Below are positions 8,966 to 17,003 of a stretch of 39,639 nt of DNA, piece by piece. Made by a program: the position numbers and the translations under genes. The stretch lies in assembly GCA_014859345.1 (NCBI GenBank), contig JACUUL010000016.1:1-39639 (forward strand), given 5' to 3'. This stretch comes from Thermoleophilia bacterium (lineage in GTDB: Bacteria; Actinomycetota; Thermoleophilia; BMS3ABIN01). Positions within the stretch are counted from its first letter, which is position 1, and each line of letters starts with the position of its first letter. The notes below the pieces were generated by a model. The model was not told the DNA's origin, ran no database searches, and was given only the letters and a program-made list of their open reading frames with translations.

Positions 8966-10205
8966 CAAAAGTCAGTGTCCAGTCAAGCAGCTTGGGTGTC
9001 TTGAAGCGGTCGTACGTATAAAGATTGATTTTTATTTTGAGGCTGGGGAAAAGCTCAGGATCCAGGCCGGAAAGGTTTACGGCATTGCTGCCGAAACCTT
9101 CCTTGTTTCCCGGCAGATAAGGCTCGGGCACCAGGTTGTCCGGGTAAGGCAAAGGACTGGTGGCGTCGATCACCTCCACGGTGACTTTCTGGCCGTCCAG
9201 GGCTGTGGTGGTCAGCACCTCCCCCCAGCCCAGGCCTTCGGCCAGGTCCTCATCGGTCAGGGTCACCACCGGCGATACCGTGTAACCGTGGGTAGGCAGG
9301 GGTCCGGTTCCTCCATAACATATCGACGGTTCCGGACACGGCTGCTCCAGTTGCAAAAAATCGCACTGCCCGAAGGTGCAGCCCTCACCCTTGGTGTTGA
9401 CTTTTTCATTTTCCTGGCCGAGCTCGAAATTGACCCAGGTCGTATGCCCGAAAAGATTGTACCTGCCTCTGACCATAACCTCCTGGAAGGTCGTCTCCAC
9501 CAGATATGTCCCGTGTTCGGCGCAGGGAACAGGGTAATAATAGGTGCAGCTGTTCTGGGCCACTGAAAGCAGAAAAATGTCGGGGTTGGAGCTCATGGGT
9601 TTGTTGTTGCGGGTCAGAAGCAGCACGTCATTGACGTAATAGCGAAAGGTGCCCTTGCCGTCATAATCCAGGCGCAGCTTGTAGAACTGGTCCCGGGGCA
9701 GATTTCCGTTTATGCCACCAGTGGCGGGAAAAGCCGCCGCGCTGTTTGGCAGCAGGGTGGCGATGTCATTTTCGAGAGCGTAAGCCCGCAGGCCGCCGGA
9801 CGTGACATTGTCGAAGAGGCAGATCTCATAGTACTCGCTCTCGCCGGCATAAATCGTTATGCCCGCGAAATACTGGGTTTCGGCGGCATTCGGCCCGATC
9901 GGGCCAACCTTTACCAGACTCTCGACGCTGATCGGGGCGTTCCTGTTAAAGGCCTGCCTGGTCTCTATGCCCCAGCTGTCGCCCGTCATGACCAGGTTCA
10001 TGCCGTCCGGTTCTCCGGGCACAAACGAAAACTGGTCGGTCGCCGGATTAAAGGTATGCGGATACCACTTGTCGAGATTCTGGCCCGTCCAGTCCTCAAT
10101 CCACACCGAGCCTGCGGAGGCATCGGCGCCCGGCATGGCCAGCAGGCCGAAGGCCGCGGCCAGCAGCGAAGCGGCAGCTATGAAAAAAGATCTGCGGATA
10201 AGCAT
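7644..10205 (-). CDS. large secreted protein with four C-terminal tandem repeats, function unknown
   Basis: From the ATG at 10205, preceded by GAGGT with seven bases between, the protein has 853 residues and a clear signal peptide (LIRRSFFIAAASLLAAAF, cleavage near ADASAGS). A longer in-frame start at 10244 would place the signal peptide internally. Residues about 30-230 look like a beta-rich, concanavalin-like jelly roll (inference). The last 430 residues are four tandem repeats of about 100-115 residues. Each opens with YxWxWYDxFSPG.xNWVLVANP and continues with a MGGPVEVRA block and an ASQRV block; the WYD motifs fall near residues 421, 523, 633 and 749. The repeats look extracellular, but I do not recognise a named domain. 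The gene lies opposite to its housekeeping neighbours, next to an ABC exporter. Confidence 0.8.
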   Translation of the reverse strand: MLIRRSFFIAAASLLAAAFGLLAMPGADASAGSVWIEDWTGQNLDKWYPHTFNPATDQFSFVPGEPDGMNLVMTGDSWGIETRQAFNRNAPISVESLVKVGPIGPNAAETQYFAGITIYAGESEYYEICLFDNVTSGGLRAYALENDIATLLPNSAAAFPATGGINGNLPRDQFYKLRLDYDGKGTFRYYVNDVLLLTRNNKPMSSNPDIFLLSVAQNSCTYYYPVPCAEHGTYLVETTFQEVMVRGRYNLFGHTTWVNFELGQENEKVNTKGEGCTFGQCDFLQLEQPCPEPSICYGGTGPLPTHGYTVSPVVTLTDEDLAEGLGWGEVLTTTALDGQKVTVEVIDATSPLPYPDNLVPEPYLPGNKEGFGSNAVNLSGLDPELFPSLKIKINLYTYDRFKTPKLLDWTLTFATSSYFTWYDQFTPGMKNWLLTSHPDSFGGEAHFWAQLGSPPDMKTAYKTAMHGKTAYTTWPGAMGGPVKVTKLSGLPALISQRILYGDSLEETLAFDENRLWDHYYWPWYDELSPGYKNWVLVANPGSQPVSAEISFIDNGTGALVSEIFDIPPGQEVTPNFPGFMGGPVEVRAWETSNPGIPARVMASQRVTSGDGLSFNEVSGIPARELSDHYYWTWYDNFSPGARNWVLVANPDPANVIEYQISIAGGCAAGISARCRTGTLDPAGGLTGANYATPTFPGVMGGPVEVRAWNKEGGMPARVIASQRVAWGESFEELPGFPGDRLDSRYHWTWYDDFSEGVANWVVIANLENENPVTAEVHIGGRHRGTFNLAEAGSAQAMAPVRFDGVMSGPVEVRAYDRGGSWSNPADRRQVLASQRVLWKGFFNEVEGTVLDLD

Positions 10206-10286
10206 GGGCTGGACCTCACACATATGAAGGGAAATGATTCGCACACCGACACCGTCAGCCGCCCTGACGAAACGAAAGACTTTTCA

Positions 10287-10315
10287 ATTTTCAGTTTTTT
10301 CCGGTCAATAGTCAA
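10287..10315 (-). promoter_or_regulatory. putative promoter of the secreted-repeat protein
   Basis: On the minus strand a -35 TTGACT (10310-10315) is followed after 17 bases by GAAAAT (10287-10292). An overlapping second TTGACC lies at 10303-10308. The surrounding stretch is A/T-rich compared with the rest of the region. It would give a leader of about 75 bases. Confidence 0.35.
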
Positions 10316-10350
10316 GCGGCCGGGAGCGTTTGAGAAAGGTCTGGGTCCGT

Positions 10351-11961
10351 CTAGCCGGCGCCGCTGCCGATGTCTCGCCGGGCAAGGCCCGTCAGTCCCG
10401 CGGCTGTCAGCCCCGCGCCGACGCCAAAAAGCAAGGCCAGAGGAGCCATGGACAGCTCGCCTCCGGGCAGGTTCGGGACATGGGTAAAAGGCGAAAGATC
10501 CAGGATCCACTGGCTCAGCTGCATGACCGGTCCCACCTGACCGATCAGCAGGAACAGGGCCAGCGCCCCCCAACTGACGGCGGACAGCCGGGGCAATAGG
10601 CCGAAAAGCGCCACCGAGATTCCGACCAGCACCCAGACGGCCGGCAACTGCACCATGGCCGCGGCCAGCACCCGAGGCAGCTGGTGACTCAAATCGCCAC
10701 TGATCAGACCATAGGTCATTCCTGATGTAAAACCGGCCACCGCCAGCAGGACAACCGGCCCTATCACTGCGAAGATCAGGTGGCCGGCAGCCCACGACAA
10801 CCGTCGCACCGAGGTGGCCAGGACGGGTTCGGCGCGCAGTGCCGTTTCCTCGACCCTGAGCCGCAACGCGGCCTGGACCGCGTATGCCGAAGCCGCCAGG
10901 GCGAATATGCCCATTATGCCGGCGAAAAAGGCATCCACCAGCGCCGCGGTGCCGCCGATTCTTTCGAATATCAACCTCAGCTGGGGGCTGTCGCCCAGCA
11001 GTGTCACCACATTATCGGCGACACCGCCATACATGACTCCGAACACCGCAAAGCCCGCGATCCAGGCAAACAGGGTGTTGCGATGCAGCCGCCAGGCCAG
11101 GGACATCGGGCCGCGCAGCCAGGGCGGCGCGGCGGCCGGACCGAGCCGCGGCCGCAAGACGCCAGCGCCGACATCCCGCCTCGATGAAAGCAGCATGGCC
11201 GCGAAGACCAGAATCACAACGAAACCCAGGGCCAGCGCCAAGATCCACCAGCGCTCACCGGCGTAAGCGCGCACGCGCTGCGCCCAGCCCAGCGCAGAAA
11301 GCCACGACAGCCAGGAAAGCCTGCTGCCTTCCTCCCCGACGTCGCCCACGGCGCGCAACAGGTACGACAAACCCAGAGCGCCAATGGCGATGCCTCTGGC
11401 CGCGGCCGAGCTTTCGGTCAGCTGCGCGGTCACCGATCCGACGGCGGCGAACACCCATCCTACCGCCGCCAGCGACAACCCGAAGGCGATCGAACCAACA
11501 GGGGGGTGGCCCATCCCGATCATGCCCAGGGCCAGCAGCGCCGCCAGGGCCAGATTTGCGCCGAATGTCACTATCAGGGCAGAGGCCAGTTGGGAATGGC
11601 GGCCAACCACGGTGGAGCCCAGCAGTTCCCGCCTCCCTGTCTCTTCCTCGACCCGGGTATGCCTGATCACAGTCAGCAGGCTGGCCAGTCCAACCAGCAC
11701 CACCACCGGAGCCGACCGCCAGGCGGTTAGAGCGCCGATGCTCGAGTCGAAAATGGGGCCGAACAAGAGCAGGAACGACGGATTTCTGCCGCTGGTGGCG
11801 ACAAACGCCTGCCGCTGCTCCGCAGTGGGGTAAAGTTCCTGGAACGCAGACGCGAACATGAGCGGAGTGAGTGCCAGGGCGGCGATCCAGAGGAACAGGA
11901 GAAACCGGTCCCTGCGCAGGATCAGCCAGATCACCCTGCCGGCGCCAACCAGAGATTTCAA
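10351..11961 (-). CDS. ABC-2 type exporter permease, polyketide-antibiotic (TnrB3-like) family
   Basis: A 536-residue integral membrane protein with about twelve hydrophobic segments, formed of two similar halves: each has an N-terminal helix, an FGP/FE loop and an RVEEE/RVEET motif ([15 protein letters not shown] near residue 105 and [14 protein letters not shown] near 380). This layout is that of the large permeases for polyketide antibiotic export such as the tetronasin exporter. Its ATG overlaps the stop of the ATPase gene by four bases (ATGA), so both are made together. The substrate is unknown; drug or lipid export is inferred from the family. Confidence 0.8.
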   Translation of the reverse strand: MKSLVGAGRVIWLILRRDRFLLFLWIAALALTPLMFASAFQELYPTAEQRQAFVATSGRNPSFLLLFGPIFDSSIGALTAWRSAPVVVLVGLASLLTVIRHTRVEEETGRRELLGSTVVGRHSQLASALIVTFGANLALAALLALGMIGMGHPPVGSIAFGLSLAAVGWVFAAVGSVTAQLTESSAAARGIAIGALGLSYLLRAVGDVGEEGSRLSWLSWLSALGWAQRVRAYAGERWWILALALGFVVILVFAAMLLSSRRDVGAGVLRPRLGPAAAPPWLRGPMSLAWRLHRNTLFAWIAGFAVFGVMYGGVADNVVTLLGDSPQLRLIFERIGGTAALVDAFFAGIMGIFALAASAYAVQAALRLRVEETALRAEPVLATSVRRLSWAAGHLIFAVIGPVVLLAVAGFTSGMTYGLISGDLSHQLPRVLAAAMVQLPAVWVLVGISVALFGLLPRLSAVSWGALALFLLIGQVGPVMQLSQWILDLSPFTHVPNLPGGELSMAPLALLFGVGAGLTAAGLTGLARRDIGSGAG

Positions 11962-12887
11962 CGGGATTCCTTCGTGTTCTTGCCTTCCTCTTCGCCGCCC
12001 TTCAGGCGACCCCTGTAGTGAAGCATGAACAGCTCCTCCAGCGTCGGCGGCTGGCTGATAAGATCCTTGATCCCCACCGATGTCAGATGAGCAAGAACAG
12101 CGTTTAGCTGATCGGTGTCGACCTCGAATCGCACCCGGGATCCATCGGACTGCAGATCGTATACGCCGGGCAGCCCGTCCAGTCCGGGCGCCGGGCGGGC
12201 CAGAACGGCCTTGATCGAGGTGCGTGTCAGGTGCCTGAGTTCGGCGAGTGAGCCGCTCTCCACAACGCGCCCTTCGCGAATGATCGTTACCCTGTTGCAG
12301 AGCGCCTCCACCTCGGCGAGGATGTGGCTGGAAAGCAGCACGGTGCGCCCGTTATGCCGCTCCTCAGTTATATATTCGCGGAAAATCGCGTCCATCAGCG
12401 GGTCAAGACCCGCAGTCGGCTCATCCAGAAGGAGCAGCTCGACATTTGAAGCGAGGGCGGCAATCAAGGCAACCTTCTGCCGGTTCCCCTTTGAGTAGCT
12501 GCGGCCCTTCTTCCTGGTATCCAGCTCGAATCTTTCCAGAAGTTCGTCCCGGCGCCGGATGTTCAGCCCGCCGCGCATCCGCCCCAGCAGATCGATGATC
12601 TCGCCGCCGGTGAGGCTGGGCCAGAGCATGACGTCGCCGGGAACGTAAGCCAGGCGGCGGTGAAGCTCGGTGGCGTCATGCCAGGGGTCGCCACCCAGAA
12701 GCCGGGCTGTGCCAGAGTCTGCCCGGAGCAGGCCCAGCAGTATCCGGAGAGTCGTGGTCTTGCCGGAGCCGTTCGGCCCCAGGAAGCCATGCACCTCTCC
12801 TTCTTCCACGGTGAGATCGAGGCCGTCAAGCGCATGCGTCGGGCCAAAGAACTTATGCAATCCGGATATCGAGATCACAGCTGTCAT
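11958..12887 (-). CDS. ABC exporter ATPase, DrrA/TnrB2-like
   Basis: Nucleotide-binding subunit of 309 residues. Walker A is GPNGSGKTT, Walker B is [12 protein letters not shown], and the switch His lies in LLSSHILAE. The signature loop reads [11 protein letters not shown] instead of LSGGQ, which is the variant found with ABC-2 permeases of this type. The C-terminal 90 residues form a regulatory tail as in DrrA-type ATPases. It precedes the permease with a four-base overlap. The ATG lies at the left edge of a 167-base region shared with rdgB. Confidence 0.9.
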   Translation of the reverse strand: MTAVISISGLHKFFGPTHALDGLDLTVEEGEVHGFLGPNGSGKTTTLRILLGLLRADSGTARLLGGDPWHDATELHRRLAYVPGDVMLWPSLTGGEIIDLLGRMRGGLNIRRRDELLERFELDTRKKGRSYSKGNRQKVALIAALASNVELLLLDEPTAGLDPLMDAIFREYITEERHNGRTVLLSSHILAEVEALCNRVTIIREGRVVESGSLAELRHLTRTSIKAVLARPAPGLDGLPGVYDLQSDGSRVRFEVDTDQLNAVLAHLTSVGIKDLISQPPTLEELFMLHYRGRLKGGEEEGKNTKESR

Positions 12888-12928
12888 GTTTCCTCCTCGA
12901 GCAGATTCCGCCGATTATTCTATACAGT

Positions 12929-12944
12929 TTCCGGCGTGCCGGAA
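12929..12944. promoter_or_regulatory. inverted repeat between divergent genes
   Basis: TTCCGGC-GT-GCCGGAA is a perfect seven-base-pair inverted repeat about 42 bases upstream of the exporter ATPase start, next to a possible minus-strand -10 (TATAGA). It could be an operator for the exporter operon or a small hairpin in the rdgB leader. Confidence 0.35.
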
Positions 12945-12965
12945 GAGAAAATCAGGAATCAGAAA

Positions 12966-13073
12966 ATGGAAAGCATAAAAACGGACGGCAAACTGAAGGA
13001 GAGGATATCCATACCCGGGTTCACGGTCAATAAAAAAGGCGATAAGATATCAGTATGCTCCCCAAAAAAATAA
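12966..13073 (+). CDS. possible 35-codon leader ORF before rdgB
   Basis: ATG preceded by AGGA at eight bases opens a 35-residue frame (starts MESIKTDGKLKER, ends SVCSPKK) that overlaps the first 19 bases of rdgB. It is rich in Lys and Ile and has no recognisable domain. It could be a leader peptide coupling translation to rdgB, whose own ribosome binding site is weak, or chance. Low confidence. Confidence 0.2.
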   Translation: MESIKTDGKLKERISIPGFTVNKKGDKISVCSPKK

Positions 13074-13666
13074 TCCTGGCAACCGCCAATGCCAACAAGG
13101 CCCGGGAATTCCAGGACCTGCTGCCGGGGATGCGGGTAGAGCCGAAACCGGCCGGATTTAAACTGCCCGAGGAAACCGGGAATACCTTTGAAGATAACGC
13201 GCGGCTGAAGGCGCGTGCCTTGAGGGAGTGGTATCTGCAGACGGCTTCCCTCGCCGATGGAAAGCCGCCGTGGGTGATGGCCGATGATTCAGGCATCGAG
13301 GTCAGCGCCCTGGCCGGCGGTCCCGGGATCTATTCTTCGCGTTACGCCGGAGAGCAGGCGACCGACGTGGAGAACGTCAGCAAGCTGCTTGCCGACCTTT
13401 CCGGCAACCCTGACCGCTCCGCCCGTTTCGTGTGCGTCATCGTCTGCTACTCTCCGGAGGGTCTTGAGTACATAGCCGAAGGCGAGCTCAAGGGCGTCAT
13501 CGCCGCTGAGCCGCACGGGGAGTTCGGTTTCGGTTACGATCCTGTCTTTATTCCGGAGAATTACTCGACAACCGTATCCGAACTGGCTGGTGAAGAAAAA
13601 AACCGCATCAGCCACCGCGCCCGGGCAGCGCAGAGCCTTTTGTCCCAGCTAGGGGACGGCAGGTAG
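13055..13666 (+). CDS. rdgB: XTP/dITP diphosphatase (RdgB/HAM1)
   Basis: House-cleaning enzyme that removes ITP, dITP and XTP from nucleotide pools. The 203-residue protein has the family start (ILATANANKAREF), GNTFEDNARLKA, the metal-binding MADDSGIEVSAL block, GPGIYSSRYAG, the GFGYDPVFIP substrate loop and the closing ISHRARAAQ. No strong Shine-Dalgarno is seen. It is normally the next gene after rph, but here the two are separated by a minus-strand insertion. Confidence 0.95.
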   Translation: MLPKKIILATANANKAREFQDLLPGMRVEPKPAGFKLPEETGNTFEDNARLKARALREWYLQTASLADGKPPWVMADDSGIEVSALAGGPGIYSSRYAGEQATDVENVSKLLADLSGNPDRSARFVCVIVCYSPEGLEYIAEGELKGVIAAEPHGEFGFGYDPVFIPENYSTTVSELAGEEKNRISHRARAAQSLLSQLGDGR

Positions 13667-13722
13667 GCCCTGGCAAGCATTCTTTTGTTTTAACGGCCGA
13701 CAGGATAGGGTAAATACCAGCC

Positions 13723-14847
13723 ATGAAATGGTCTTTTAAAATCGGGAGCGCTTTCGGCATTGAGCTGAGGATGCACATCACCTTCTTTCTGATCGTGCTC
13801 TTCGCCGCCTATATCTGGGGAGTACTTTTCGAGCGCGGTTATCAGGGAGCTGTCTACGGCGCGGCCCTGATCTCGGTTTTATTTGCCTGCGTGGTAATTC
13901 ACGAGCTGGCCCATTCGCTGATGGCGATCCACTACGGGGGACAGGTATCGAGCATCACCCTGCTGCCCATCGGCGGCGTATCATTACTGAAAAACATGCC
14001 GGAGGATCCGATGAAGGAGCTGGTGGTTTCGGTGGTGGGCCCCATGACCAATGTGGTCATCGGATTCCTGCTGATACCGCTGCTTTACCTCATCCCCGAT
14101 CCGGTCGGCGGTCCCTGGGGGGCATACGCGGATGTGGATCTGTTCACGGGGATATCGGTTCAGGCGTTCATCAGTTATCTGCTGTTTATCAACTTCGTGC
14201 TGGCCTTCTTCAACATGGTGCCGGCCTTTCCGCTCGACGGCGGCAGGGTGCTGAGGAGCATCCTGGCCCTGAAAATGTCTTACGTGAAGGCAACCCGCGC
14301 GGCAGTGACCATCGGCCAGATTTTTGCTTTTATACTGGGAATAACCGGGCTGCTGCTGGGCGCGTGGCTATGGATCATCATCGCCGTATTCATCTATCTG
14401 GGCGCCTCGCAGGAAGGCGCCGGCACAGAGATGAAATCGATTCTGGCCCGGTTGAAGGTCGGGCAGGCCATGGCGGGCGACGTACGGGTGCTTTCTCCCG
14501 AAGACCGGCTCAGCGATGTGGTTGGGGTGGCCCTCCGCACCTATCAGGAGGACTTCCCGGTGGTGTCGGACGGCCGGATCGAGGGAATGCTGACCCGCTC
14601 CGGCCTCATCAAGGGGCTTCACGATGTGGGCCCGGAAGCGTCCGTGAGTGAGGTTATGACTAGGGAATTCCCGGTGGTGCGCGCCGACGCGCCCTTTTCC
14701 GAGGTATATGTCAGAATGAACGAGTTCGGCATCAAGGCGGTGCCGGTGGTTGAGGACGGGCGGCTGCTTGGCATGGTCACGATGGAGCATTTGAGCGAGG
14801 TATTCATGCTCCTGAGCGCCACCGATCAACCGGTGATTCCCGAATAG
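13723..14847 (+). CDS. site-2 protease family M50 metallopeptidase with two CBS domains
   Basis: Intramembrane zinc protease of the Rip2/SpoIVFB-like group. Zinc ligands are in HELAHS at residues 60-65 and in NMVPAFPLDGGRVLRS near residue 170, where the Asp is the third ligand. Five or six hydrophobic segments fill residues 10-230, followed by a CBS pair at about 243-300 and 305-368, which in the family senses adenine nucleotides. The target substrate is unknown; anti-sigma or regulatory membrane proteins are typical. It lies 56 bases after rdgB. Confidence 0.92.
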   Translation: MKWSFKIGSAFGIELRMHITFFLIVLFAAYIWGVLFERGYQGAVYGAALISVLFACVVIHELAHSLMAIHYGGQVSSITLLPIGGVSLLKNMPEDPMKELVVSVVGPMTNVVIGFLLIPLLYLIPDPVGGPWGAYADVDLFTGISVQAFISYLLFINFVLAFFNMVPAFPLDGGRVLRSILALKMSYVKATRAAVTIGQIFAFILGITGLLLGAWLWIIIAVFIYLGASQEGAGTEMKSILARLKVGQAMAGDVRVLSPEDRLSDVVGVALRTYQEDFPVVSDGRIEGMLTRSGLIKGLHDVGPEASVSEVMTREFPVVRADAPFSEVYVRMNEFGIKAVPVVEDGRLLGMVTMEHLSEVFMLLSATDQPVIPE

Positions 14848-14899
14848 CGATAAAGGCGCTTGTCTCTTCGTTTCCCGCTCCTGTTTTCAACGGGAACGT

Positions 14900-14930
14900 A
14901 AAAAAGACGCTTTCTTGTTCAGAAAGCGTC
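14900..14930 (-). terminator. intrinsic terminator of hsp20
   Basis: A perfect ten-base-pair stem, GACGCTTTCT and its complement at 14906-14930 with a five-base loop, is followed on the minus strand by a run of T (14900-14905). It lies 30 bases after the Hsp20 stop and also separates it from the convergent M50 gene. Confidence 0.85.
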
Positions 14931-14959
14931 TATGGATTATCAAGCCTTCCGAGATTTTG

Positions 14960-15445
14960 CTATTCGCCGGAAGGGCCTTCTATTACCTGCTTCTCGCCTT
15001 TGGTCTTCACCTCGATCTTTTTGACCGGCTCTTCCTCCACTGCTCCTTTCACCTTCACCTCCAGGATGCCATCCTCATAAGAAGCGTCGATGTCGGATTC
15101 TGTGATCTTCTCCGGAAGAGGCAGAGTCCTCTCGAAGCGGCCATATGAGCTCTCGCGGCGGTAGAAGTCCTCCTCCTTTACCTCTTTGTCTTCCTTCCTT
15201 TCGCCGGAGATGGTCAGCGTGTGCTCGCTGAGCGAGATATCCAGGTCCTCGGCCTTCATGCCCGGCATCTCCACGCGCACGATCAGGTCGTTGTCCTTGG
15301 AATATACGTCCATCGTCGGGCCGAATCCGGTGAGCTCGCGGCTCGGCTCCTCAAAGAGGGACACGAACGGACGGCCAAATACCCTGCTCATCTCGCGCTG
15401 GAGATCCCTGATCTCCTTCATCGGTGTCCATTTTACCAGTGCCAT
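14960..15445 (-). CDS. Hsp20 / alpha-crystallin small heat-shock protein
   Basis: ATP-independent holdase chaperone. The 161-residue protein starts MALVKWTPMKEIRDLQREM, typical for bacterial Hsp20. The alpha-crystallin domain spans about residues 45-140, with VRVEMPGMKAEDLDISL, LTISGERK and the FERTLPLPEKI segment. A Lys/Glu-rich tail ends the protein. GGGAGG lies eight bases before the ATG at 15445; an in-frame GTG at 15454 is inside that spacer and less likely. No CIRCE or HAIR operator was found upstream; an inverted repeat lies at 15593-15619. Confidence 0.93.
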   Translation of the reverse strand: MALVKWTPMKEIRDLQREMSRVFGRPFVSLFEEPSRELTGFGPTMDVYSKDNDLIVRVEMPGMKAEDLDISLSEHTLTISGERKEDKEVKEEDFYRRESSYGRFERTLPLPEKITESDIDASYEDGILEVKVKGAVEEEPVKKIEVKTKGEKQVIEGPSGE

Positions 15446-15592
15446 GATTAACACCTCCCTTCATCGCATCTCTACTTATTTTTTTTCCATTAGCCGGCGT
15501 TTTAAACAGGCTTGGCCAGCTTTGCGGCAAGAAGAGCATTATCCCGGATTGCAGGCAAAAATATCGCTTCAAACCAGAATCGCGTAATTTTT

Positions 15593-15619
15593 TTAATCAA
15601 AAAATTTTTCCTTGATTAA
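15593..15619. promoter_or_regulatory. TTAATCAA inverted repeat between hsp20 and the AbrB-like gene
   Basis: TTAATCAA and TTGATTAA are separated by 11 bases in the very A/T-rich gap between two divergent genes. It is suited to be an operator for one or both. A similar core, TTTAATCAAATTTGATG, occurs at about 19769-19785, so one regulator might serve both places (inference). Confidence 0.4.
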
Positions 15620-15717
15620 TATGAGCAACACTATTAGTATGATAAATCACACATTTCCCAAGGGTGGAAATGAGCACGCCAATCCGGTCATTGAGGAACC
15701 GGCAACGAAAGGTTTCT

Positions 15718-15978
15718 ATGGCAAAACAGAATGAAAAACAGGAACACGGGCCGGAGTTTTACGGATCGGCGACAGTCGGAGAAAGAGGTCAGATTGTCAT
15801 TCCCGCCGATGCCCGGCAGAAGCTGGACATCAATCCCGGAGACAAGCTGCTCATCTTCTCAGGTATGCACGGAAACTCCCTGAACGTCATGAAATCCGAG
15901 CAGGTGGCGAAGTTCGTATCGCGCACGATGCAGAAGCTCTCGCGCATCGGGGAGATCGCCCGTGAGGAAGAAAAATGA
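15718..15978 (+). CDS. AbrB/SpoVT-type transcription regulator
   Basis: Small DNA-binding protein with the swapped-hairpin AbrB domain: ATVGERGQIVIPADARQKLD followed by INPGDKLLIFSG. The preferred ATG at 15718 has AAAGG five bases upstream and gives 86 residues. In-frame starts at 15664 (GTG) and 15670 (ATG, behind AAGGGTGG) would add up to 18 residues. Its stop overlaps the ATG of the ABC ATPase by four bases, so it is most likely the local regulator of that exporter, in the manner of AbrB-like regulators heading ABC operons. Confidence 0.85.
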   Translation: MAKQNEKQEHGPEFYGSATVGERGQIVIPADARQKLDINPGDKLLIFSGMHGNSLNVMKSEQVAKFVSRTMQKLSRIGEIAREEEK

Positions 15979-17003
15979 ACCCCGCTGAGCCGATCATCTC
16001 GGTGGAAGACCTCACCCGCGTCTTCGGCAGCCTGATTGCAGTCGACCGGGTGAGCTTCGACGTGGCCGGCCGGGAGGTCTTCGGCTTCCTGGGCCCGAAC
16101 GGCGCCGGCAAGACCACCACCATCAACATGCTGTGCACGCTGCTGAAGCCCACCTCGGGTCACGCCACGCTCAATGGATACGATATCTCTTCCCAGCAGG
16201 ACCAGGTGCGCCAGTCCATAGGAATAGTCTTCCAGGACCCCACCCTGGACGAGCAGCTGACCGCCCGGGAGAACCTGCAGTTTCACGCCATGCTCTACAA
16301 CGTGCCGGCCTCCGAGCGAGAGATCCGGTCCCGGCGCGTCCTGGAGATAGTGGGGCTTGCCGAGCGGTCGCGGGACAAGGTGGAGACCTTTTCCGGCGGT
16401 ATGAAGCGGCGGCTGGAGATCGCCCGGGGCCTCATGCACTACCCTCGGGTGCTTTTCCTCGACGAACCGACTTTGGGCCTGGACCCGCAGACGCGCACCG
16501 CCATCTGGGAATATGTCCATGAACTCAGGCAGCAATACGGCATCACGGTTTTTCTGACCACCCATTACATGGACGAGGCTGAGAACTGTGACCGCATCGC
16601 CATAATCGACCACGGCAACATCGTGGCGCTGGATAAGCCTGACGACCTCAAGCACCGCGTAGGTGGCGATATAATCACCCTGCGTCCGGTCGATGCCGAA
16701 GCCACCCGCCGCGAGCTGAAGGACCGTTTCGGTCTGAACGGGGCCATCCTCGAGGCTCACGCGGACAACTCGGGACCGGCAGGGACGCACCTGCGTCTGG
16801 AGGCACCCAGCGGCCGCACTCTGCTGCCGCAGCTGCTCAAGGGCCTCAGCACCGAGATACTATCCGTCACGGTCAGGGAGCCGACGCTCGACGACGTGTT
16901 TCTGAGCCTCACCGGCAGGCAGATCCGGGAGGAGGCCGCAGCCGGCAAGATGGCGGTCATGAAAGACCGCATCAGGATCCGGAGGAGGGCCAGGAGCCAT
17001 TGA
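15975..17003 (+). CDS. DrrA-like ABC exporter ATPase
   Basis: Nucleotide-binding subunit of 342 residues. Walker A GPNGAGKTT, Q-loop GIVFQDPTLDEQLTARENL, signature FSGGMKRRLEIA, Walker B VLFLDEPTLGLD and switch TTHYMDEAE are all intact. Residues about 225-315 form the C-terminal regulatory domain of daunorubicin-resistance ATPases, ending in REPTLDDVFLSLTG. A basic tail follows (RIRIRRRARS). It is coupled to the AbrB-like gene (ATGA) and to the permease (ATTGA). Confidence 0.93.
   Translation: MNPAEPIISVEDLTRVFGSLIAVDRVSFDVAGREVFGFLGPNGAGKTTTINMLCTLLKPTSGHATLNGYDISSQQDQVRQSIGIVFQDPTLDEQLTARENLQFHAMLYNVPASEREIRSRRVLEIVGLAERSRDKVETFSGGMKRRLEIARGLMHYPRVLFLDEPTLGLDPQTRTAIWEYVHELRQQYGITVFLTTHYMDEAENCDRIAIIDHGNIVALDKPDDLKHRVGGDIITLRPVDAEATRRELKDRFGLNGAILEAHADNSGPAGTHLRLEAPSGRTLLPQLLKGLSTEILSVTVREPTLDDVFLSLTGRQIREEAAAGKMAVMKDRIRIRRRARSH

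Noticed and set aside
15446-15717. CIRCE or HAIR heat-shock operator for hsp20
   Set aside because: Neither TTAGCACTC/GAGTGCTAA nor CTTGAGT/ACTCAAG was found in the upstream region.
15789-16790. 333-codon minus-strand frame
   Set aside because: It lies opposite the AbrB-like gene and the intact DrrA-like ATPase. Its translation has no domain and is a by-product of G+C-rich codons.
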